Assembly (NCBI GenBank): GCA_016648135.1
Contig: JADDOH010002275.1
Coordinates: 203,338 to 267,337 of the forward strand
Length of the DNA stretch: 64,000 bases
Direction of reading: 5' to 3'
Origin: Agrypnia vestita
Lineage: Eukaryota; Arthropoda; Insecta; Trichoptera; Phryganeidae
Of this stretch, positions 56,105 to 64,000 are shown piece by piece. Within the stretch, counting starts at the first letter, position 1. Each line of letters opens with the position of its first letter. Under the pieces are notes generated by a model that saw nothing but the letters and a program-made list of their open reading frames with translations, ran no database searches and was not told the origin of the DNA. The translations under genes were made by a program, and so were the position numbers.

Positions 56105-56473
56105 AGTCTCTAATGAAATAATCTTTGTCGGTTACTTTTTTATTTAGGCTTTAATTTTAATTATTCCCAAATGTTTGACGTTAAATTTTCGAAAAGCGTA
56201 CATATTTAGTGCAATTTCTTCAATAAAAGGTGATATTTAAATCAAAGTAAATATGTATCTAACAGAAAAATACAAATATCATTTTTACAGAAAAAATTCA
56301 ACTGAACCCCTTACTCTTCTATTGCCAGGAGACTACTCTCTCAACCGAGCTACGCCAACTATTAAGTCTTCAACGTTTCCATTGTATTTTTTTAAGTGAC
56401 ATATTTCATCGCCATTACGGGCTCGGATCCCTTGAGGATCTCTGCCTTTTCAAGCAGGAATTATTTTCAATAT
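56105..56473. other. Anonymous AT-rich DNA
   Basis: Nothing recognised. Confidence 0.4.
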
Positions 56474-56756
56474 CGCTTATGTCAGCCTATGACAGGTTGT
56501 TAGCCCTGTGTAGACGCCCAAAAAATATCTTCATACATACTTTTTCATATAAATATAGTCGATTAGCCTAGTGATCTGGTGGTCGGTGGTTCGAGTCCCA
56601 TTACAGGACACCAGCAAGTTAGTCCTATTTTCAAAGCATAGCTTTTGGCTTAGTTTCAGAATTGTAAGAATATTGACGTGACATGTATTCCGTGTTCGAA
56701 TCTTTATTTAAAAAAAATAGGTTCGTCTATGTGAGACATCATAATTTATCATAATT
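56474..56756. mobile_element. Family F MITE split by a SINE
   Basis: GCCTATGACAGGTTGTTAGC, CTTCATACATACTTTTTCAT (56474-56555) and AGGTTCGTCTATGTGAGACA (about 56719-56740) are the two halves of one family F arm, collinear with 3110-3210. The SINE lies between them. Confidence 0.75.
56558..56711 (+). mobile_element. tRNA-derived SINE inside a MITE
   Basis: Head with TTAGCCTAGTGATCTGG (A-box-like) and GGTGGTTCGAGTCCCAT (B box), then CACCAGCAAGTTAGTCCTAT, GTAAGAATATTGACGTG, CCGTGTTCGAATC and an A-rich tail. The pol III boxes and the shared body with 59722-59890 identify it. It is younger than the MITE it splits. Confidence 0.8.
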
Positions 56757-57194
56757 AGGAAATATTTTATTTCTTTCTTCTTCCTTTGTGTATTTCTTTT
56801 CTTCTATCTTTCAGTGACAAATTTACTTTGGTTTAATTATAATACGAGAAGGTTATGTTCATTTTATTTTGAACACGTACATTTTTTTATTTATTGATTT
56901 TATATTTTCTTTTCAACGCGCTATAAAATCTCGTAGAAAAATGAAGACGTTTTCATTTATTTCTTATGTTTTTTCCTGTTATCTTTTTAAAGCGTTTTAA
57001 TATGCAAAACCCCGGTTTGTTTCTTTTCGTCGTAAATGTATGATTACAGACGTTAATAATACTTATATTATTATTACTTATGATACTTTTAATAATTAAT
57101 ACCTTAGCTCAAAAATCATTTTAAACATCCCGTTGAAATGTAATCGCATAAAAAATAATTAAAACATCTGCGACCCGTGAGTATTTTCAAGCCA
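56757..57194. other. Anonymous AT-rich DNA before the palindrome
   Basis: No feature. The palindrome may extend into this part, because its right partner lies outside the window. Confidence 0.4.
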
Positions 57195-57454
57195 TACAAT
57201 ATTTTCGCTTGTCTTCTTAAAAATGGTTTGTTTTACTTTTTAGAATTGCCAGTGCGGTCACGTGTTGCCTTTTTATCCATTCCGTTAATTAAAAGTGTGA
57301 AGTTTGTTCATTTAACGAAACGTTTTCGTTGTTTGACGGTTTAACGAGGTCGACAAATGAGCTGCCTCTCCATGGCAACTGGATGAGTTAATTTAAAAAC
57401 ATTACTTTCAGTTGAATACTTTCTTTACTTTAGTATGTTGAATTGGGTAGGTAC

Positions 57455-57669
57455 CAGGGCGTGCAATGAGAACGAGAAGCGTGACTTTTATTCAAATATA
57501 TATTTGGAAAAAAAATCGAAATTAAATATTTCTCTGGCAGAATATTATGAAAGATTGAAATCTGAATAATATGTCAATACCTAATTGTGATTGGAATATA
57601 AAATCGGTTTCTTTTCAAAATACATGCTTAGGAAAATGTTATGCTTCTTGTTCTTACTGCACGCCCCTG
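57455..57669 (+). mobile_element. 215-bp hAT MITE with perfect 8-bp TSD
   Basis: CAGGGCGTGCAATGAGAACG at the left and, inverted, CAGGGGCGTGCAGTAAGAAC at the right. The 8-mer GTAGGTAC is present on both sides (57447-57454 and 57670-57677), the exact hAT duplication length. No coding frame. An older, split relative lies at 38914-39917. Confidence 0.95.
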
Positions 57670-58296
57670 GTAGGTACTTACATTATCTTTATGCCAATTA
57701 TTTAGTATTGTCTGGATCATTTTTACCAAGTTATATGTCATTATCATCATCATAATTTTCCTATATCTCCACTTCTTCTTCCAAGGATTGCGAATCCTCT
57801 GTTTTTAGACTCTCTCATCTGTCTGATGTCCAACGCTACTACCAGTACAAAGTCAAATCTCTTTAACAGCAATATCCAACTTAAACGCAATTTTGATCTA
57901 AAAATATGTAACATGTTCTTAATAAATTCGAGGCGTTCGAAAATATGGCATCCAAACTATTTTGCTATTAACCTTTGAACTGAGCTAAAGAACAATAGTT
58001 CACTAAAATGTACCACCATTCGTTCGTTCAGTAAAGCAAACTATTAAAAAAGAACAGTTCGTTCATGAACGACCCATCTCTAACGCGCAGTTGGCCAGGC
58101 CACACGTGTTTTACGTGTCTTTATGCTGTCGTTCGTTATGACCAATGCTTTTCTCATTTGTATCACTTTTACACAGTAATTGATGCATACATTCACTTAT
58201 ATACATATCAACTATCATTGTTATGATCAATATAATTAAAAAATGTAAAATATTCATCTTTATTATTGTATGCACACGTAAACCTCTTTACTCGTA

Positions 58297-58406
58297 GTAT
58301 GTGTATGCCATGCGTACGAGGCACATTGTTTCGTTGTGTTGGTGTTTATACCCGTAAACACCAACACAACGAAACAATGTGCGTCGTACGCACGGCTTAC
58401 ACATAC
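58297..58406. repeat. Large hairpin, about 52-bp arms
   Basis: GCACATTGTTTCGTTGTGTT and GGTGTTTA (58321-58348) are perfectly inverted at 58355-58382 around the 6-nt loop TACCCG. Outside this core the pairing continues with a few mismatches to 58297 and 58406. A related, partly deleted form is at 45429-45505. Confidence 0.9.
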
Positions 58407-59721
58407 TAATTCCATTGTCTTTCTTGAATGGAAAGAGGTCTACACCGAGTTTAAAGCGCCGGAACGCGCGTTTCAATTTAAGCACCCTATGGGAAAGGTT
58501 AAACAAATTCATCCTTTCTATTGAAAGCACTTTTACTCGTCTTGTATTAGACAAAGAATTAGAACAATATGCATCTCCATTCCGAAATAAATTTTATTTA
58601 ATTTTTTTTCTCCACAGCACGCGCTAGTTTCAAACATAAAACGTGAACAGCCTTGTATCAATTGGGACAACTTGTCTCACAAGTCACTCACTAAACGCGC
58701 TCACATGAAAAGTGTTAAACAATAAGAGAAACAATCGTTTCTGTGACTTAATGGCTCTCTTTCACTTTCTTTTCTGTGTGAATAAAATATTCACGATTAA
58801 TTAAATTAACGCTACACATGTGAAAATGTAAAATAAACTCTCTGAAGTCGTGATACTAGAATTTTTAATTTCTGTTCATTTCAAATCCCTTCTTTTGAAA
58901 AGCACTTTAATCTCTCAATTGTGTGGGAATTTTAAAATTATGTAAGAGGTTTAAAGGATCCTGAATTACTTGTTAGACCTGGCAAACAGGCATATATCTT
59001 TTATTTATCTAAATATTATTTTTTAAATATATAGTTTTTATATTATTTCATCTCTCTCAGCCAATGTGTTCATGTCGTGGTTCTTTGGTCACTTGTTAAA
59101 TTGCGAATTGCTTGTCTTCGCTTTTTGTTGGATCTCTTAATCTTTGTCCTTGTACATTTCTAAAGGTTACTTATTTCTCCAGGCTGTGCCCATCTCTTCT
59201 TACCGAAGTGGGCGAGTAATTTTTACTTTCGTCACCATTATTAATTAATTTATAATTTATTTAAAGCTCTTTTATAAAAAAACATGTTGAAAATTTCTTT
59301 TTTGCCATTATTTCGTCGGATCGGATATCGCGTGAAACTTTTTTTATTAATTTATTTATTACTTCAACCTCCCTAAGGGCTTTTAAATAAAATACTGGTA
59401 CGATAATACAAAATTAAACAATAAAACAAACAAACTGTTAACAGCACTATGCATAGTTACACTACCATGTATTACGCAAAAAATCTCCCAAACCCCATCA
59501 ACAACTGACAAAGAGATGTTGGCAGCGATCGAGATGATAATTGGAAGAGCCTTCCACAAACGACCCCTTTATATCTAAACTCCACTTCCTTAAGTCCTTA
59601 TAGACGAAGTCTAGTTATCCTTTAAAACACCTGTTTGAATTTAGTAACATATTGGTGGCAAAAACTTTTGTTGTGGAATCCCAAAAAATATTAAATGTAA
59701 TGTAAACAAGTAGCTTGTTGT

Positions 59722-59890
59722 GAGTCTTGTCCTGTGGTCAAGACTCTCGACTCGTGATCCAAAGTTCGCTGGTTCGAACCTCACTCCAGACCAGCAAGTT
59801 AGTCCTATTTTCATAGCACAAGCATTTATCTTAGTTTGAAAATAGTAAGAATATTGATGTGAAACGTATTCCGTGTTCGCATGTCTGTTT
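59722..59890 (+). mobile_element. tRNA-derived SINE in left arm
   Basis: CCTGTGGTCAAGACTCTCGA (A-box region), GCTGGTTCGAACCTCACTCC (B box), CCAGCAAGTTAGTCCTATTT, GTAAGAATATTGATGTG, CCGTGTTCGCATGTCTG and an A run. The most complete copy of the family. Confidence 0.85.
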
Positions 59891-60327
59891 AAAAAAAAAG
59901 ATTTAATACAATAGCTGCGTTATAATTTAAATACAATATTGCTCCAGTTGTAAAAAAATATAAATAAACATGTCAATGTAAGAATGATGAAATCCCAATA
60001 AATGAAAATGGCGTACGGAGTTTTGAATGAAGACATTCGTTCGTCTCGTCGTCCATGAAGTTCAAAGTTGTCGAACATGTTTCTTTCTGACGTCTAAATT
60101 TCAACTCCTTTCTTTCTTATGTTTTACTATTTGACTTCGCGTCCTGTTCACGTTTGAACGAAATGATTTTAAAAATAATCTCTCTTGCACTCTGTACCTA
60201 TTTATATCGATTCCTTGTACGCAGTGTAGAGTGACCCCTTGTTGTTGTGTTGTCCCCAATTTAATAACCAAATTAATTAATCAATTAGAAAGACATACAG
60301 AAAAATCTAATTCACGAAAAAATATTA

Positions 60328-60400
60328 GGTTACTACTGGGATTCGAACCCAGGTCACCTCCTTTCCGGGGCCGGTGCTCTGACCACTAAGCTATAGCAAC
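60328..60400 (-). tRNA. tRNA-like gene or tRNA pseudogene, left arm
   Basis: Twin of 60795-60867 on the opposite strand; see that entry for the fold. Confidence 0.5.
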
Positions 60401-60585
60401 CCTCTATGTTTCCGTGAATATATCGACCTTATATGTAGTTCTTATTTTTATTAATTGATTAATTTTTATTTTTGTCCATAGAGCAATCCACTTTTTTGAT
60501 ACGGTAGTTGAAATTACTTTGCAATGCCACCGCTAGATGGACGCCATGATTAATTGAATAATTCATTTTTATTTGGACATACATT

Positions 60586-60608
60586 GAATATATAATATCT
60601 GTTGTATA
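60586..60608. other. Palindrome centre, 23-bp spacer
   Basis: The only unpaired sequence between the arms; AT-rich. Microhomology is not evident. Confidence 0.9.
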
Positions 60609-60794
60609 AATGTATGTCCAAATAAAAATGAATTATTCAATTAATCATGGCGTCCATCTAGCGGTGGCATTGCAAAGTAATTTCAACTACCGTATCAAAA
60701 AAGTGGATTGCTCTATGGACAAAAATAAAAATTAATCAATTAATAAAAAATAAGAACTACATATAAGGTCGATATATTCACGGAAACATAGAGG

Positions 60795-60867
60795 GTTGCT
60801 ATAGCTTAGTGGTCAGAGCACCGGCCCCGGAAAGGAGGTGACCTGGGTTCGAATCCCAGTAGTAACC
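60795..60867 (+). tRNA. tRNA-like gene or tRNA pseudogene, right arm
   Basis: Acceptor GTTGCTA pairs with TAGTAAC (one G-U), followed by C. The D arm GCTTAGTGGTCAGAGC folds as a 4-bp stem. The T arm CTGGG-TTCGAAT-CCCAG is perfect, and A and B boxes are intact. The 17 nt where the anticodon arm should be (CCGGCCCCGGAAAGGAG) do not make a proper 5-bp stem and lack U33, so I assign no anticodon. It is probably a tRNA pseudogene or SINE head, although the flawless T and acceptor stems are notable. Confidence 0.5.
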
Positions 60868-61304
60868 TAATATTTTTTCGTGAATTAGATTTTTCTGTAT
60901 GTCTTTCTAATTGATTAATTAATTTGGTTATTAAATTGGGGACAACACAACAACAAGGGGTCACTCTACACTGCGTACAAGGAATCGATATAAATAGGTA
61001 CAGAGTGCAAGAGAGATTATTTTTAAAATCATTTCGTTCAAACGTGAACAGGACGCGAAGTCAAATAGTAAAACATAAGAAAGAAAGGAGTTGAAATTTA
61101 GACGTCAGAAAGAAACATGTTCGACAACTTTGAACTTCATGGACGACGAGACGAACGAATGTCTTCATTCAAAACTCCGTACGCCATTTTCATTTATTGG
61201 GATTTCATCATTCTTACATTGACATGTTTATTTATATTTTTTTACAACTGGAGCAATATTGTATTTAAATTATAACGCAGCTATTGTATTAAATCTTTTT
61301 TTTT

Positions 61305-61473
61305 AAACAGACATGCGAACACGGAATACGTTTCACATCAATATTCTTACTATTTTCAAACTAAGATAAATGCTTGTGCTATGAAAATAGGACTAACTTG
61401 CTGGTCTGGAGTGAGGTTCGAACCAGCGAACTTTGGATCACGAGTCGAGAGTCTTGACCACAGGACAAGACTC
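61305..61473 (-). mobile_element. tRNA-derived SINE, palindromic twin
   Basis: Mirror copy of 59722-59890. Confidence 0.85.
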
Positions 61474-62788
61474 ACAACAAGCTACTTGTTTACATTACAT
61501 TTAATATTTTTTGGGATTCCACAACAAAAGTTTTTGCCACCAATATGTTACTAAATTCAAACAGGTGTTTTAAAGGATAACTAGACTTCGTCTATAAGGA
61601 CTTAAGGAAGTGGAGTTTAGATATAAAGGGGTCGTTTGTGGAAGGCTCTTCCAATTATCATCTCGATCGCTGCCAACATCTCTTTGTCAGTTGTTGATGG
61701 GGTTTGGGAGATTTTTTGCGTAATACATGGTAGTGTAACTATGCATAGTGCTGTTAACAGTTTGTTTGTTTTATTGTTTAATTTTGTATTATCGTACCAG
61801 TATTTTATTTAAAAGCCCTTAGGGAGGTTGAAGGAATAAATAAATTAATAAAAAAAGTTTCACGCGATATCCGATCCGACGAAATAATGGCAAAAAAGAA
61901 ATTTTCAACATGTTTTTTTATAAAAGAGCTTTAAATAAATTATAAATTAATTAATAATGGTGACGAAAGTAAAAATTACTCGCCCACTTCGGTAAGAAGA
62001 GATGGGCACAGCCTGGAGAAATAAGTAACCTTTAGAAATGTACAAGGACAAAGATTAAGAGATCCAACAAAAAGCGAAGACAAGCAATTCGCAATTTAAC
62101 AAGTGACCAAAGAACCACGACATGAACACATTGGCTGAGAGAGATGAAATAATATAAAAACTATATATTTAAAAAATAATATTTAGATAAATAAAAGATA
62201 TATGCCTGTTTGCCAGGTCTAACAAGTAATTCAGGATCCTTTAAACCTCTTACATAATTTTAAAATTCCCACACAATTGAGAGATTAAAGTGCTTTTCAA
62301 AAGAAGGGATTTGAAATGAACAGAAATTAAAAATTCTAGTATCACGACTTCAGAGAGTTTATTTTACATTTTCACATGTGTAGCGTTAATTTAATTAATC
62401 GTGAATATTTTATTCACACAGAAAAGAAAGTGAAAGAGAGCCATTAAGTCACAGAAACGATTGTTTCTCTTATTGTTTAACACTTTTCATGTGAGCGCGT
62501 TTAGTGAGTGACTTGTGAGACAAGTTGTCCCAATTGATACAAGGCTGTTCACGTTTTATGTTTGAAACTAGCGCGTGCTGTGGAGAAAAAAAATTAAATA
62601 AAATTTATTTCGGAATGGAGATGCATATTGTTCTAATTCTTTGTCTAATACAAGACGAGTAAAAGTGCTTTCAATAGAAAGGATGAATTTGTTTAACCTT
62701 TCCCATAGGGTGCTTAAATTGAAACGCGCGTTCCGGCGCTTTAAACTCGGTGTAGACCTCTTTCCATTCAAGAAAGACAATGGAATTA

Positions 62789-62898
62789 GTATGTGTAAGC
62801 CGTGCGTACGACGCACATTGTTTCGTTGTGTTGGTGTTTACGGGTATAAACACCAACACAACGAAACAATGTGCCTCGTACGCATGGCATACACATAC
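62789..62898. repeat. Large hairpin, palindromic twin
   Basis: Mirror copy of 58297-58406. Confidence 0.9.
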
Positions 62899-63525
62899 TA
62901 CGAGTAAAGAGGTTTACGTGTGCATACAATAATAAAGATGAATATTTTACATTTTTTAATTATATTGATCATAACAATGATAGTTGATATGTATATAAGT
63001 GAATGTATGCATCAATTACTGTGTAAAAGTGATACAAATGAGAAAAGCATTGGTCATAACGAACGACAGCATAAAGACACGTAAAACACGTGTGGCCTGG
63101 CCAACTGCGCGTTAGAGATGGGTCGTTCATGAACGAACTGTTCTTTTTTAATAGTTTGCTTTACTGAACGAACGAATGGTGGTACATTTTAGTGAACTAT
63201 TGTTCTTTAGCTCAGTTCAAAGGTTAATAGCAAAATAGTTTGGATGCCATATTTTCGAACGCCTCGAATTTATTAAGAACATGTTACATATTTTTAGATC
63301 AAAATTGCGTTTAAGTTGGATATTGCTGTTAAAGAGATTTGACTTTGTACTGGTAGTAGCGTTGGACATCAGACAGATGAGAGAGTCTAAAAACAGAGGA
63401 TTCGCAATCCTTGGAAGAAGAAGTGGAGATATAGGAAAATTATGATGATGATAATGACATATAACTTGGTAAAAATGATCCAGACAATACTAAATAATTG
63501 GCATAAAGATAATGTAAGTACCTAC

Positions 63526-63740
63526 CAGGGGCGTGCAGTAAGAACAAGAAGCATAACATTTTCCTAAGCATGTATTTTGAAAAGAAACCGATTTTATATT
63601 CCAATCACAATTAGGTATTGACATATTATTCAGATTTCAATCTTTCATAATATTCTGCCAGAGAAATATTTAATTTCGATTTTTTTTCCAAATATATATT
63701 TGAATAAAAGTCACGCTTCTCGTTCTCATTGCACGCCCTG
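63526..63740 (-). mobile_element. hAT MITE, palindromic twin
   Basis: Mirror copy of 57455-57669 with the same target-site duplication in reverse, so the insertion predates the inverted duplication. Confidence 0.95.
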
Positions 63741-64000
63741 GTACCTACCCAATTCAACATACTAAAGTAAAGAAAGTATTCAACTGAAAGTAATGTTTTT
63801 AAATTAACTCATCCAGTTGCCATGGAGAGGCAGCTCATTTGTCGACCTCGTTAAACCGTCAAACAACGAAAACGTTTCGTTAAATGAACAAACTTCACAC
63901 TTTTAATTAACGGAATGGATAAAAAGGCAACACGTGACCGCACTGGCAATTCTAAAAAGTAAAACAAACCATTTTTAAGAAGACAAGCGAAAATATTGTA

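Larger units (their letters stand above)
57195..60585. repeat. Giant palindrome, left arm
   Basis: This arm is the reverse complement of 60609-64000. Comparing the arms base by base I found one substitution (A at 59361 against G at 61834, where T is expected) and one 1-bp difference in a T/A run (five T near 60446, six A near 60745). The arm holds a hAT MITE, a 50-bp hairpin, a SINE and a tRNA-like gene. It has 62-88-codon frames (58288-58627) that I do not recognise. The outer limit is unknown: base 57195 pairs with the last base of the window. Confidence 0.97.
60609..64000. repeat. Giant palindrome, right arm
   Basis: Reverse complement of 57195-60585 with the two differences given there; runs to the window edge. 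Confidence 0.97.

Noticed and set aside
58288..58627. Overlapping 62-88-codon frames on both strands in the palindrome arm
   Set aside because: They overlap each other on both strands, run through a 50-bp hairpin and show no domain; their exact repetition at 62568-62907 only reflects the palindrome.

Overview
The window is AT-rich, gene-poor arthropod DNA, most likely insect; a lepidopteran is plausible but not proven. I see no complete host gene: no open frame exceeds about 130 codons, and every frame I can assign belongs to a decayed transposable element. The families present (mariner, hAT/ZBED-like, PIF/Harbinger-like with a MADF domain, RTE-like and CR1/L2/Jockey-like LINEs, tRNA-derived SINEs, Penelope-like termini, many MITEs) fit an insect intergenic or long-intron region. 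One perfect zero-exon splice motif on the + strand (junction 22580/22581) hints that at least part of the window lies inside a very long intron of a + strand gene whose exons are elsewhere.

Layout. 1-5,300: a three-copy hairpin-bearing repeat, a mariner N-terminal relic and two fold-back MITEs. 5,300-12,260: mostly anonymous AT-rich DNA with one LTR-like promoter block near 8.8 kb. 12,260-15,660: LINE tail, internally deleted hAT element, SINE fragment, CR1-like LINE tail, Penelope-like hairpin. 16,000-21,960: fold-back family copies (one carrying a 350-bp near-identical direct duplication), a TACAGG-ended MITE, a Harbinger-like element with a truncated MADF frame, an RTE-like LINE tail and a SINE. 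22,560-30,550: candidate recursive splice site, inverted Penelope-like pairs, two clean MITEs, a (TA)n tract, and two converging copies of one MITE. 30,550-38,600: sparse, with a candidate promoter at 35.0-35.2 kb and a clean TA-flanked MITE at 36.8 kb. 38,600-43,300: a nested insertion stack, a mariner C-terminal relic with both visible catalytic positions changed to Asn, a GGCGC-motif cluster and an L2/CR1-like LINE tail. 43,300-57,000: scattered repeats, a GC-rich island, further Penelope-like pairs, a 612-bp hAT element and a SINE inside a MITE.

57,195-64,000 is the most striking part: a near-perfect inverted duplication with arms of about 3.39 kb around a 23-bp spacer. Reading both arms base by base I found one substitution and one 1-bp homopolymer difference. 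The right arm runs off the window, so the palindrome may be longer. It is either a very young genomic palindrome or an assembly fold-back; the sequence alone cannot settle which.

There is no operon or pathway here. What unites the window is transposon history: older elements are split by younger ones, and six inverted or hairpin structures carry a hammerhead-ribozyme-like core of the kind known from Penelope-like retroelements.
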